DNA from: Drosophila miranda
Lineage: Eukaryota; Arthropoda; Insecta; Diptera; Drosophilidae
Direction: 5' to 3'
Assembly: GCF_003369915.1 (NCBI RefSeq)
Contig: NC_046675.1
Span: 21,390,001 to 21,454,000, forward strand
DNA: 64,000 nucleotides
A program made the position numbers and the translations under genes. Below the pieces are notes generated by a model that was given only the letters and a program-made list of their open reading frames with translations, was not told the DNA's origin and did no database searches. Numbering within the stretch: the stretch's first letter is position 1; the number at the start of each line of letters is the position of its first letter. This document shows positions 37,047 through 49,400 of this stretch, in pieces.

Positions 37047-37173
37047 ATACGTATATACAAATTGTTTAAAAGTTCTTACAAATGATAGAACTTTTTTAAT
37101 TTAGTTTAGAGTTTTGTGCTTTGCGTTTGATTGTTTTCGGTTGGTTGTTGCTGAAATGTGAGCGATGTTTACT

Positions 37174-40100
37174 TTAATAACTATGTAGTCTTATGAGCAT
37201 TTGCTTGGCCTTTTCGCAGGATTGCCTAAGGGGAAAACAGGTACAGATTAACCAATAAAATCAAAGGAAAGGATTTTCGTTTACTCACATAAAAACTGGA
37301 TTGCTGGAATCACAGCTGTCCAATGTTTGTTTTATGTACATTATAAATAGTTCCAAATTCTTGAGGGTTTCGCTGTTGGGCAGCAGCCATACCGTTGGCA
37401 GGGTATTCACTATGATGTAGGCCTTGTTGATGGCATCGTTGGGCGAGCAGACACGCAATGCCAGCAGCAGATAGCGGTTTAGCAGCCCCCCAATGGCCAG
37501 CTCACGCAGTAGCTTGTCCCCCAGTATGCCCTGCCAGCTGAGAAAGTTGCGAAACAGCTTCAGGCCGCTGCAGAATTGACGCTGAAAGAACGATGTCTTG
37601 GCCTCTTGCACTCTGCAAATATTAAAAGTTAAAAACATTCGTAAACATTGTGGGCTAATCCTGTCCACTTACTGCTTGGGAAATATGGGTATAAACACAT
37701 CATTTTCCAATGCCAGTCGCATGCGTTCCATTATCGATTCAAAGAGTTTCTTGAGCTGCTTATTGGTGCCAGTGAGTGGAAAATCACGACCCAGGCGATT
37801 GATAAAGCCCACGAGTCGCAGTGTTTGCGTGGTGGACAAAGGATCCCAGCATTCCGTGACCAAAGCTAAAAGCAAATACAAATGGCATTACTTTCAGTTG
37901 TAAAGGCAGCTTCTGTGGCTGCACTTACATGTGACCTTTGGCAGCACAATCTTATAAATTAGCGCAGGGACAAGATTCACATCTGGATCGTTCTTTAGCT
38001 GCTCCATTGTTTCATCTGCCTGGCAGGCGTACAGCATGCTGGCCTGATACCAATGCATGGTCTCGATGTCCGCATAAACATCCAGCAGCGGCGACCACAC
38101 CAGCAGTTCGTGGCGCACTAGTGGGGCCAAGAGCTTGGGCAGACACAGGCTAACAAACGCATCCAGATACGAGGTCATGTCGGTTTTCCGCCAGGCATAG
38201 AACTTCATGAGAATCAGTTCGATTTTACAGAATTCATCGGTGACATCTTCAAAGGCTTCGGCTGCCTCCTTTTCCGTTTGCGCGGTGGCAGCCACACTCT
38301 GTTCCTGCTGCTGGTCGGCTATTTCGTCATCGCTGGACATGCCATCCAAATGGGAGGACAAGAGATCGTTACGTTCACGTTCGCAGCGGCGACGCGTCCT
38401 TCGTCCCTCCCGCTCGGCAGCGCGGCGCACTTGTTCTTCGTATTCGGGTGTGTGCCGAGCGGCAGCGGTAATGGGCTCTGGAAAAATGAGAAAACAGAAT
38501 GAAAACTAATACAAATTTGGGCAATGGCTGATTCCTACTTGATGCCTCGGCCATTTCCTTGGCCTGGTCTCTGATATCCTGTCGCCGGCGATTCACCAGA
38601 TAGAGATTATTCTTGCCCGACTGCTGCAGCGACCGCTTTTCCAGCTCATTGATCACGGGACTCTTCTCGGCCAGGCAGTCCACCAGATCGTTCACATAGC
38701 ACTTGACCTCCTGATAGAATTTGTACTTGGCTGCCGCCGTGGGGGCATTCTTCTGGCACTCTTGCTGCTGCAGCTTCAGTTCCTTCAGCTCCAAGCTGAC
38801 TCTGGCCATGGTGGCCGAGTGATCTGTCGAGCGTTCCTTTATCTCGGCGAGACGTGTCTGAATGGCAGTGAATATCTCCTGGGGTGTGCGCAATGCTGTG
38901 GCCTTGGGTTTGTCCTTTTTGGGCTTTGCAGCAGAACGTAGGGCTGAGGCCAGATTGCTGCGCTCGAGGGCATTCTTCGCATAGGCCTGTTCCAGCAATA
39001 TGGAGGTGGACTGTGGGGCTGCTAGGTACGTGTCCTCGTCTTCCAGGGCTAGCGCTCCGCTGGGCGCTGCCGGTTTGATCATGAAGCGCGAGAGCACAGT
39101 TTCGTGCTGGGCATGGACTAGCTGGGCACCGGTGACGCCCTTGCGGATCTGCTGGTTCTCCCACTCGTTCATCTCGCGGTCAGAGTCTTCCTCGGTTGCT
39201 GAAGTAGATTGAACAAAGATTAGATGGATCGATTGAGCACAAACCATAGGTAGGCATCTGAGCGACGTGCAGCACTGCCGTCAGCTCTGGCCACATCCTT
39301 GGGGGGGATGGCCCACACTCTACATACAATCATTCTCGACGGCATAGAACTGCTCGCGACGCTCTTCGCGCTCCTTGCGACCGGTTATGTCGCTCATATC
39401 CACACGCTCCTCATCGTCCGACTGGTCGCCCTCGACGTCCTCGTTGGGCAGCCGGGTGCTCAGCTTGGGCGGCTCTTTGTTCTCCTCAATGGGTATATAA
39501 TCGCCGGCACCTAAAGGAATTCAACGAAAGTTATTAGGAAGTCCATGCAGAACAGTGTTGGGACATACCCTGCTCTCTGGCTCGCTGTCGCCGCTTGCGT
39601 GCCGCATGTATCATGGCCGCATCTGGTATGGAGCCACTCTCCAGCATTTGCTTCAATGCCTCTGGCTTGGAGAAGCGATGATGCTCCTTGCTATGGCCCC
39701 CATCGTCCGATGGATCTCCGCCATCGTCGCTCATATCATCACGCCCGGCACAGAGGGCAGCGCGACCGTTCAGAACAGCCTCGGGTGTCTCCGATTTCTT
39801 GACCACAAGCTAATGGAACAAAGATTAGTAACCATATTAATTGAGAGATCATAAAAAGGTGCATGATAGATCAAGATATAAGAGGATATTCATGCGGCGT
39901 ATAAAAATGGGATGCATGCGATTATGTATAATATAAGCAGCTTAGAAATGAATCGATTACAACAGCAACTTATGGTTATGTGTAGACTGCAAACTATAGC
40001 TTAAAACAACAACACAACATCGCCTTCATCATTCAATGATTTTCGTGTGAATGTTTGCTCTTAATTATTATAATTCTATTGGTATCATATCATTTGTTGA

Positions 40101-40694
40101 GTTGAAATTTTTTCGGTTTTGAATGGTGTGAGAAAAATTGAATAATAATAACCTTACCACAAAGTCGTCTGTGCGTATTTCGGTTTGGATCATATGATAA
40201 TCACTTTTTTTACTTTTACTCTGATCGCTGCTCGCGTTTTTATATCTACTAGAATTTGTAGCACCCGTGGCACTGGACGACTCTAAATGCTGTGTACTAC
40301 CATTTTCCGTGCTACCGCCGTGATCCGTTCGCTCCTCGCGCTTCTTCTTGCGCCGCTCCTTGTCCATTAAACGCATTATTTTCTTGCTATTCGACGATTT
40401 CCGCACTTGAAAGACCTCCCCATCATCCTCTGCAAAATCAATCAATCAATTTTATTGGAACCCCTCGGATTGGGCCACTCAATTTTCACACTCACCATCG
40501 TCGGCAAAGCTAAGCAAGGCTTTTGGCTTGTTGTCATCATTCGTTTTGATGGTTTTCTTCACTTTTTCCTTGTCGCGTTTGCCGGACTCCATCTCGGCGT
40601 CCATATCCAACGTGGCCCCGTCATCCCCGTCGTCCGGTGAATTGCTGGAGAACACCCGTCGCTGTATTTTCTTCGGCTTGCGAAACAGCGACAT
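37174..40694 (-). CDS. GCFC2/PAXBP1-type protein (GC-rich-sequence factor, spliceosome-associated)
   Basis: Nine minus-strand exons: 40496-40694, 40158-40429, 39569-39809, 39328-39510, 38539-39198, 37929-38477, 37673-37865, 37289-37612, 37174-37225. Total 890 aa, phase closing throughout. The N-terminus MSLFRKPKKIQRRVF and the VKKSETPEAVLNG and RKGVTGAQLVHAQ motifs identify the GCFC family. The central region is coiled-coil (KERSTDHSATMARVSLELKE), and the C-terminal GCFC domain includes EEFCKIELI-like and LPLTGTNKQ-like segments. Vertebrate members act in late spliceosome/intron-lariat complexes or bridge PAX7 to chromatin modifiers. Probably D. melanogaster CG1965. Divergent from the arrestin-domain gene across 455 bp. 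Confidence 0.9.
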
Positions 40695-41149
40695 TTAATG
40701 CGGATTCTATAGCTAGTTTAAATTTGTTTAATCAATGAAAAAAGCGTAGAAAAAAGAGAATTTTCGCCAAAAGTCCTCTTCCTCTATTGTCATAGAGATG
40801 GGTTACAGTCGATAGCTTTGTATTGTTCACACTGAACCTCCGGGAAGACAGTCACCTATCCCAACTTTCAGTCGCACAGCTGTGGCACTATCTATATCTG
40901 ACAAAAATGTTTACTTTTGCCAAACTATAAATAATGTGCAAGCTACAGCATATATTTAAACTGCTCCTTTTCTCGTCTCTTTCTGTCTGGTCCCACTAAA
41001 ATTATCGAAGTATTTTTATGGTTTCCCCATCTCTAGCTGCGTGCACTTTTCCATCACTAGACACAGAATTGCACGTACGAAATCCGTTTCAAAACAAGCC
41101 AGAGAAATTGTCGTTAATTTGTTAGTGGAATAAACACTGAATCTCCAAC
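40695..41149. promoter_or_regulatory. Divergent promoter region, GCFC gene and arrestin-domain gene
   Basis: The two start codons are 455 bp apart. GTTCACACTG at 40825-40834 matches motif 1 at 9 of 10 positions, facing right but nearer the GCFC start. ATCTATATCTG and CAGCTGTGGCA strings lie around 40880. No repeat copy is present. Confidence 0.5.
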
Positions 41150-43179
41150 ATGGGTCTCAAAGGTTGTGAAGTGGAATTGGACAATCCCTGGAACACGTAC
41201 TATGCCGGACAGACGGTAAATGGCCAGGCTAAGTTCACATTCGATTCGCCCAAGAAGGTTCGAGGTGAGTGATGTCAAAATTGAAATATTTCGGGTGTGT
41301 AAGGTAGTCAGGGGAGGGGAGTACGTACTAATTATTCAAGTCAGCTGAGAGGTTGCGGTCTATTACTCATCAGAGTGACGACAGCCTAGAATAAATAAAT
41401 GTATAATATTAGCAGGCCACTTTATTTGTGCGTCCTTGCACCTCAAAAGCCGGGTGCCGTCATATAAACCACCCAACGCCCTACGCCTGGGCAAGAGGCT
41501 ACTTTTGGGGTGGGGCAGTTTTTCACAGTTGTTAGCGGTTGTTGAACCTATCACAGAAATGCACTTTCTCCCCCCATTGTTTTCATTTCCAATTTGACAG
41601 ATAACAAAACTATTTATAGACACAAGTGTGAATATAGTAAATATATATGTACATACATATGTAGGGTATGCGTTCCACAACAAAGACCCAAACCTTTGAT
41701 TGAGGCCAGCAAACACATTGGAACGATGCTGGCGCTGCTGCTACTGCCTAGCGATGATGTCATCTGATGGGCATGCCAAGAGCGCCAAAGCCGTCAGCGA
41801 GAGCGTAGCAGAGACGCAGTAGCTTTTATATTATTTATAGCTAATTTCAGACAGGCGACACCGCAGTAAATTGTCATTCACAGCATAAACACTTGCTCTT
41901 TCTAGGCATCATAATACGATTCTTGGGCGAGGCCAATACGGAATGGAATGAGGAGCGTAATGTGACCACCAGCGAGGGCAAGACCGAGAACGAAATCACA
42001 ACACTGAAGGGACATGAGGAGTACTTCAAAATCCAATACTATCTGCTGGGCGGCAAGAACAGTGAGTATTCCATCGAGACCTACAAGAATATTCCCCCTC
42101 TAATGGCAAACCTTTTGCAGGCGCTGAGACGGAACTGCCGCCGGGTACCCACACCTATCCCTTCACTTGCGCCTTGCCACCCACTTTGCCCTCGTCGTTC
42201 GAGGGCGAATTCGGACATGTGCGCTATACCATCAAGGTGACGCTGGACAGGCCATGGAAATTCGATCAGGATATGAAAATGGCCTTTACGGTCATTGCGC
42301 CCGTGGACTTGAATCTCAATCCACGTGTCAAGGATCCCTTTAAGCTGGAGCTGGAGAAGTCCTTCTGCTGCTTCTGCTGTGCCTCGGGTCCGTTGGCCGT
42401 GATCACGAGCGTACCGCAAACTGGTTACGTTTCGGGTCAGATCTTGCCCATTACCTGCGAGGTGGACAACACCAGCAATGTGAATCTCAGTGCCGTGAAG
42501 TTCGAGCTGCGCAAGCTGGTCACCTTCCATACCAGCCAGCCGCGCAGCGAGAAACGCGAATCGAAGGTCATAATTTCCAATCTCAGCATTGGCCCAGTGA
42601 ATGGCGGCGAGTCGCGCACGTTTACGCAGCAGCTGGAGATACCCGCACTGCCGCCAACCAATCTATCCAATTGTGGGGTCATTGCCTTGGACTATGACCT
42701 GCATGTGACCTGTGAAGTGAGCGGTGCGCATAGAAATCTTACGGGCAAAATTCCCATCACTTTGGGGACCATTCCGCTGGCTGGCATGAGGCCGCCCGTT
42801 CAATATACAGATGTTCCGGCTATCCAATCGGAAGATCCCTCGCTGGCGCCCACACAGCCGGTGAGTCCGGCCAGTCCGCCGGGTCCCATGGGTGGGGCCC
42901 AGGGCTGGAACGTGGCCGACAGCACTGCCGGCGGTGGCAATCTTTATCCCAATATACGTGAGTATTGAGACTTTCTACCAAAAATCGTGTGATTTTTACT
43001 AATTTAATTTATATTTTTTGACAGCGCCACCGCAGTTTGTGGAGACCCAGTATCGGGCGCCCACCATTGCCGGACGCGATGACTCGGAACACACACAGAT
43101 GAGCGGGCAGGGGGGCTTTGCGCCCCGCTATCCAACGTTTCAGTTCAACAATGCCACAGCGCCGCCAGCGAATCAGTAA
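41150..43179 (+). CDS. Arrestin-domain-containing protein (alpha-arrestin, ARRDC type)
   Basis: Exons 41150-41264, 41906-42061, 42121-42957 and 43025-43179 give 420 aa. The N-terminal arrestin fold (MGLKGCEVELDNPWNTYYAG, GQAKFTFDSPKKVRG) and C-terminal arrestin fold (GYVSGQILPITCEVDNTSN) are evident, linked by FCCFCCASGPLAV. The tail is Pro/Gly-rich (PVSPASPPGPMGG, TAPPANQ) and is likely to recruit partners; no exact PPxY Nedd4-binding motif was found. Alpha-arrestins are adaptors for receptor ubiquitination and endocytosis. Probably D. melanogaster CG1105. Intron 1 (41265-41905, 641 bp) holds nothing recognised. Confidence 0.92.
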
Positions 43180-43578
43180 AAATGAATCTCGGACCCCAGA
43201 ATCTCGCGAGGAATGATTCAAGCGTGCTCTCGACCTTTGATTTACTTTCGTCATTTTGTTTGTTCGGCTTGCATTTATTTGATAATAGCTTTCCGTCCAA
43301 AGCGAAAGCAGCCCCCCCATATATTGTACACGTTATAAAAACGCACAAAATTCTGTCAATTTCGCTGCTCAAAAATGCAGTTTTACTCGCAGCAAATAGT
43401 GCCTAAAATTAAAGCTAAAGTAAAACTCCTACGACGATTCTCGTAATAAAACGCATATATTATTTATCTGACAAGAACGTTCCATTAATTTGTTCTCTCC
43501 GAGAATCAGGTAGAATTAAGCGTATACAGACATTATAACTATGGAACATTCTGCACTTTCAGCTTCTTGGAGGCACAA
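43180..43578. other. 3' UTRs of the convergent arrestin-domain and Lys-rich genes
   Basis: AATAAA at about 43446 serves the plus-strand arrestin-domain gene. The rest up to the minus-strand stop at 43579 is AT-rich non-coding sequence. Confidence 0.55.
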
Positions 43579-44960
43579 CTACGGTGCAGACTTCGCCCTC
43601 TGGCAATTCTCCAGCTCGGCTTGTTTCCGGGCTTTCTTCGCTCGCTTTACTAGTTCCCATTGCTTCTTGAGGTCATTGGCTCTCTTCTCCAACTTGTGCT
43701 TGAGCCGGATTTTTCTGCATCTCTCGATTTCTTTCAATCTTTCGCATTGCTTTTGATGCCATAGATTTGCTTCGGTTTTTGGTTGGGCCCTCTGCTCGCT
43801 GGCTTTGGCAAATTGCTTGCGTTGATCCTTTTCGACCAAGGCCTGACAGGCTCTAATCAGCTCTTGTCTCTTGGCCTCCTTGACGCGTTCGATTTTCTCG
43901 GTCAGTTCCAGGCAAGCCTTCTTCATGGCCTTCAATTCTGCCACTAGGAGCTGGAATTTTTGGTCCGCGCGCTTTGCTTTTTCGGCCTGCTTCTTGGGAT
44001 TTTCGTTTTGGGCACATTTCTTTGCCACTTCGCCCATTTTCTTGAACTTTTCATCTAACGCCTGCTTCTTGCACTTGAGAGCTTCGATCAATTTCTTGCA
44101 TTTCTTTGTATTCGCTGTGACTTCCTTGCATTTATTTTTCTGCCCGGCCAGGGCCTTGTACATTTTTAGGTACATTTTGGCCTTGATTATCTTCTCCATT
44201 TTCATGCAGTCGTCCCTCAGCTCGAGGATGTCCCGCTTCGATTTCTTCTTTTTATCCTTTTTCTTGGATTTCTTGCCGCTTTTCTGTTCAACCTTCCTGT
44301 CTTGCTTGCCACAGCTTGCCGTAGTCTCTTCTTTCCTATTCTCATCCTGCTTTGTATCCACTTTCTTTCGTTCATCGTCTTCTTTTTGGATCCTGTTGGC
44401 CTTCTGCACATCCAGATAGTGCAAGAAATCCTTGTCAAGAGCTGGGGAACTAGACGTCACTTCCCTGATCACTCTGATCGAGCTATCCTTCTGTTCCTCC
44501 GATGGACTTGCCTCAATCTTCCTCGGATCTGGCTCCAATCTTAGGATATGATTATTGCGAAATGGCTCGAATAATAAAGGGAAATGATTGCAAATGTTGA
44601 TCGATTGATCCTTGTCAAACTGCACTTCCTGGCCGGCCAAATAAACGGCCATATAAGAGGCGACCATAAAATTCTGAAGAACCAAGTTGTCGGCTCGGAA
44701 GTCCCGCAAGCCTATGCCATCGTTAGGCGGTGTAACATCTACGTGTTTGATGGTTGTTAATTCCGATCCTTTAAGAGTAAAAGTTTAGTCTGCCGTTACT
44801 CACCGGGCTTCCATGTGTTGTTGAAGACCGATTTGAGTATACCCTGATCCAGCCCGTGGACCCTGTGGATGAGACTGGTGCTGAAGGAGGTGATCGGCTG
44901 AACCGCTCGAAAGTATTCCTTCACACTCCTGCCCAAAGCCAAAACCGTTCGTTTGAGCAT
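43579..44960 (-). CDS. Unrecognised Lys/Cys-rich coiled-coil protein with mitochondrial-type N-terminus
   Basis: Minus-strand exons 44804-44960 and 43579-44738 (65-nt intron) give 438 aa. The start MLKRTVLALGRSVKEYFRAV is basic, amphipathic and free of acidic residues, resembling a mitochondrial presequence. Residues about 60-150 contain a conserved-looking segment (FMVASYMAVYLAGQEVQFDK). The rest is long charged coiled coil, dominated by Lys and Glu with regularly spaced Cys (KKCKKLIEALKCKKQALDEK). A nearer AAAG acceptor at 44769 would give a 35-nt intron, too short for a fly. I do not recognise the family. The neighbouring 1789-residue gene on the same strand has a similar N-terminus. Testis expression is a guess from this protein style only. 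Confidence 0.7.
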
Positions 44961-45404
44961 CTTAAAAACGTGCTATTTCTTTAATTTTACAACGAATTTT
45001 TAATGAATTTTCAATAGAGTACGTCAGCTGAAAAAGATTGCAGATATTCTTTTTGGTCTGCAATCCAAAGACATGGGGAAATTTAAAACAAAAACCGAAA
45101 CATTTAAAAACGAGAGCTATACGAAACTATAGCTTCCGATGTGAACTGAACTGTCGTTAGTCAGTAACTGATTTATTTTTGGCTACGACAAAACCAAAGC
45201 CAACTTTTTTTCAAGGATTTTCAGATTTTAAAAAGATGTTTTTTGTAAAAAAAGTCAAAATTTGAACAAATTAGGAGGCGCTTTTATTGATGTCAGAAAG
45301 GGGTGCCGCGACACCTTCTGGCGCTTTTTCTCATACATTTATTGGGTAAAACCAAGTACATATAAACTGTATTAACTTTTGGGGCAGGCTACCATAGCTT
45401 AGAC
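44961..45404. other. Intergenic sequence upstream of the Lys-rich gene
   Basis: AT-rich sequence holding the presumed short promoter of the minus-strand Lys-rich gene and the 3' flank of the RpS9 pseudogene. Nothing else recognised. Confidence 0.4.
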
Positions 45405-45790
45405 CTCATCCTCAAGGGTAACTTCAGAGAGAAGTAGATGTGCTTCTGGCAGTTCAGGCGCGCAACGAACGATGGGATGGAAACGGGCTTGATGTATAGA
45501 CTTGGCCTATTCAAGACCTAGAAGAAATCCTCAATCTTCAGGGCGAGCGTGTAATCGAGCTTCATGAGAGATTCGTTCAAGGTACCAATGCGCACCAGAC
45601 GACGCCAAAGGGCATTGCCTTGGAGAAGACGCTTCTCGTCGTTTTCAACAGCCCACGGGCAGCCCAATGGATCTTGGCCTGAGCCCTTACCCCAAGCTTG
45701 TTCCAAGGACCACAAACGCTAATGATCCTCAACTCCTGACCCAAACGCGCCTTTTCATAGGGGCGACGGGGAGTCCCTTAGGCCTTCTAT
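45405..45790 (-). pseudogene. RpS9: RpS9 processed pseudogene
   Basis: On the minus strand, fragments in different frames match ribosomal protein S9 in order: TPRRPYEKARLGQELRII (about 45783-45730), WNKLGV, then [19 protein letters not shown] and [15 protein letters not shown] (about 45640-45520), AKSIHQAR (about 45507), and PSFVARLNCQKHIYFSLK (about 45470-45418). No introns interrupt it. There is a stop where the tyrosine of SKTYVTPRR should be, several frameshifts, a deletion between AKSIH and PSFV, and no start. This is a dead retrocopy, not a functional gene. A poly(A) tail is not obvious. Confidence 0.85.
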
Positions 45791-46209
45791 TGATTCAGTA
45801 GCAGTACTATCCCCTAATACCACTGTACATATACCAGTAGTTCTTAGGCCCACCTGTAATTGCTTCAGATAAATTAAAAATTAAGCCCACTGTGCTCTAC
45901 TTGCAGAGAGCGCATAGAATAAAAAAGAGAGCTCGAATAATAAAACTGAGAGTGAGATCAGTATGAGATCGAGCGAGGAAGAAGAAACACCTGCCTTGTT
46001 TAAGTTCCAACTCCAACAATTCAGCAGCGTTTCAGTTCGAGAAAGTGGTGTAATAGGCTGTGAAAAAGCGCACCCATAAATGTTCATGGTTTCTTTGTTA
46101 CTTTCAAGTATATTCAAATAATTTAATTTAGATAAATCGGATATTGTTTATGTAATTTGATTGTGAGTTCTCTCCATCAACACAGCTTCAATTGGCAGGG
46201 CAGCCTCTT
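45791..46209. other. Intergenic sequence between RpS9 pseudogene and the 1789-residue gene
   Basis: Non-coding on inspection apart from short chance ORFs. The right-hand part borders a possible extra 3' exon of the large gene at 46210-46344. Confidence 0.4.
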
Positions 46210-46474
46210 CTATTTGTCCTTTTTGGTTGGTTCTGAACCTGTAGGAGTAGGAGACTGTTTGCCCATTAGTAAGTGATTTGTTTCTTGACCTACAAATAAC
46301 CCAAGTGTTTTTACTACTAGACATTCCCAATCTTTCCGCGCTGCCTGCAGTACTATCAAAAGTTGTGGCCTCTTATCAGTGGCATAAACTTTTAATAGAC
46401 GCTAAATAATTTCCACTTTACGTTGAGGGAGACCTAATCTAATGTGACCTCGATGTGACATTGAAATATACTGT

Positions 46475-49400
46475 TTAAAGAAGGTACTGTTGCCCCCTGG
46501 AAGTGTTCATTCTTTGTGGATCTTTCAGTGGACTTACCCAAAACATTTTTGTGATTTGAAAGAAGCTGCTGAAACTGCTTTTGCAGTCATCATCTTTAGA
46601 GCCGTCTTTGAGTTTCTCCAACTTTTCGGCACACTGCTCGGAGCCGCCCATGATCTCGATTTTATTGTCTTTGCTCTCTTTCTTTTCCATTAGCTTTTCG
46701 CGCATTGTCTTCTCGCGGTTTTTGCACTGCTTGGAACCGCCACGGATCTTGGTGGAATCTGAATCGCTGGAAAAGAACATCGTGCTCATGTTCATCCCGG
46801 GCTGATGATTCAAAGGAGTCTTTGGTTTCCTTGTAGACCAAACACCCACCGGATTATCTATCTTCATGGCTTGGGGTTGACCATGTTTCCGATTCTCTTC
46901 ACGGTCCGTGCGTATGGCTCTGGCGCCCAGACCCTGCCTCTCGAGATCCGGCGAAATGAAGTCCTTATCGTTGGGATTGATTGTCTTGCCCTCTTCTGGA
47001 CTGAACGGATCATCGAATATGTCATTGTTGTCAGGGCAAAGCAGAGCACAGCTTGTGCTTAGGTCACGGCTCTGGCAGCAGGTGGACATTGTTCTGCCTT
47101 TTGGCGGGGGCTTCTTTTTGCGAAAGATCTTCTCAACGATGTATTGAACAAAGTTCTGTTTTGGTGGTGCATCTATCGCCGAGGAAGTCCCACTGGCAGT
47201 CTCTTTGGCTTCATCCGGAACGAGCAGCTTAACGTCTAGTTCTCCATCCGCCAGCTTGCGTTTGCGTTTCTTCTCTGGAGCTGGCCTCTTTTCGGGCTCG
47301 GAGTTTGAATTAAATTCTGCCGCATCGTCAGACACAGGATCCTCTGATTGTTTTTTATACAGATCTCCTTCTGACAGCTCACTTTTCTCCTTTAGCCTGT
47401 CCTTGTCGTCAGGGGGCACAAAGAGAGGTCTATCGGATGGCGACTCTTCATTGGTGTCGTCCCCTTGCTTATCGGCTATGGCATCGTCTCGATTCCTTTT
47501 CATTGATTTCTCATCGGCTTCCTCTTTTTCCCCCCCATGTGTCACTACAAATTTGGTGGTCAGTTCCTCGAAAGACCTTGATTCTTCTTCTTGGGGGGTT
47601 TTGGGCTTCATTTTTTTGTCCAATTGTGAGCTTTCGGGTTCCATTTTCCCTTCCAGTTGCGAGAGTTCTGCTTCATTTATTATGTCAAAGTAATCCTCAG
47701 CTTTTTGGTGTAATGCCATGTCCTTAGTCGCTTGATCTAGTTTTGTATCCAAATGTGAGCTTTTTTTGACCTTTTTTGAGGTTTCGTTTCTCTTTAGCCG
47801 AGAAGTTTCCTGTTTGGGCTTCATTTTGTTAAAGTATTGACTCGATTTTGAGTTGACGAACATTTCTTCAAACGTGGTGCGCCTTGGTTCCTCCACTTGT
47901 CTGTCCAGCATCCAGGTCTCCTGATCGTTGATCTTCGCAAAGTATTCCTCGGCTTTTCTGTTGGATTCTTCTGGTGTCTCCACTTTTTCTACTTTTCTGC
48001 CCAGTTGGGAGGTTTCTGCTGCCTTTTTCTTCGTCAATTCTGATTTTTCTGGTTCCATTTTATTCGCCAATTCTGATTTTTCCTGTTCCATTTTCTTTGC
48101 CAATTCTGAGGTTTCCGGTGCGCTGATCTTCGCAAAATATTCTTCTGCTTTTCTCTCGGATTCTTCTGGCGTCTCCACTTTTTGAAATTTTTTGTACAGC
48201 TTGGAGAAATCTGGTAAAATTTTCTTCGGCAATTTTGAGGTTTCCATGCATTTCGAAATTTCAGCTTCCAATTCTGGGGTCGTATGTTTGTTGATTTTCG
48301 AGAAATATTCTTCAGCTTTTCTGTTCGATTCTTCTGGTGTTTCCACTTTTTCTACTTTTCTATCCAGTTCGGAGGTTTCTGGTTCCATTTTCATCTCCAA
48401 TTGTGATTGTTCCAAATCTATTTTTTTCATAAATTCGGCGATTTCTGGTTCCAATTCTGAAATCTCCGGATCGTGGATCTTTCTGTTCGATTCTTCTGGT
48501 GTTTCCACTTTTCCTACTTTTATGGATAGTTTTGAGGTTTCGGGCTCCATTTTCAACTCCAATTGTGATTGCTCCAAATCTTTTTTCTTCATAAATTCGG
48601 CGATTTTTGGTTCCAATTCTGAGGTCTCCGGATCGTGGATCTTCGCAAAGTAATCTTCGGCTTTTCTGTTCGATTCTTCTGGTGTTTCCACTCTTTCTAC
48701 TTTTCTGTCCAGCTCGGAGGTTTCTGCTTCTATTGATTTCGCCAATTCTGAGTTTTCTGGTTCCATTTTCTTTTCCAATTCTGAGGGTTCTGGTTCCATT
48801 TTCGTCGTCCGTTGAGACGTCACCGGTTCACTGATGTACGCAAAGTATTCATCAGCTTGTCTGTCCAACTCAGTTCTGTTCAGCTGTCCTTTGGCCCTGA
48901 ATCCTTGACCGGGTTCGGGTCTCAGGCCAAATGTTGCAACTATTTGGGATGTGGATTTCGAGGGGTAATCATGGGACCTTTTGGCAAGGGACATGGATTT
49001 TTTGTCTTTGTGCTTCTGTTCCATCATGGAGATTATTTCTGCAGCGGACTTGGGAGGGTTCTGGGCTTCTGTAGATTCTGATTTCTCTTCTGTTGCCTCC
49101 GATTGACGCTCATTCATCGCAGGTTGAAGTTCTTTTGTCTCCGATTGAAGTTCATTCATCTCCGATTGAAGTTCTTTGGTCTCCGATTGTAGTTCATTAA
49201 TTTCCGTTTGAAGTTCTTTGGTCTCCGATTGCAGTTCATTCATCTCCGATTGAAGTTCTTTGGTCTCCGATTGCAGTTCATTCATCTCCGACTTAAATTC
49301 TTTAGCTTCAGAAGTTTCAACCTCAACTTTCTTCAATGATTTCTCAGGACTCAAGTCCATTGATGTTTGTGCCACTAATTCCTCTTCCATATCGCTTTTA

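Noticed and set aside
44769-44803. A 35-nt intron in the Lys-rich gene
   Set aside because: Too short for Drosophila splicing; the TAG acceptor at 44739-44741 gives a normal 65-nt intron in the same frame.
45518-45715. 65-codon ORF as a small functional ribosomal-protein gene
   Set aside because: It matches only an internal piece of RpS9, and flanking RpS9 pieces continue in other frames with stops, so it is a pseudogene fragment.
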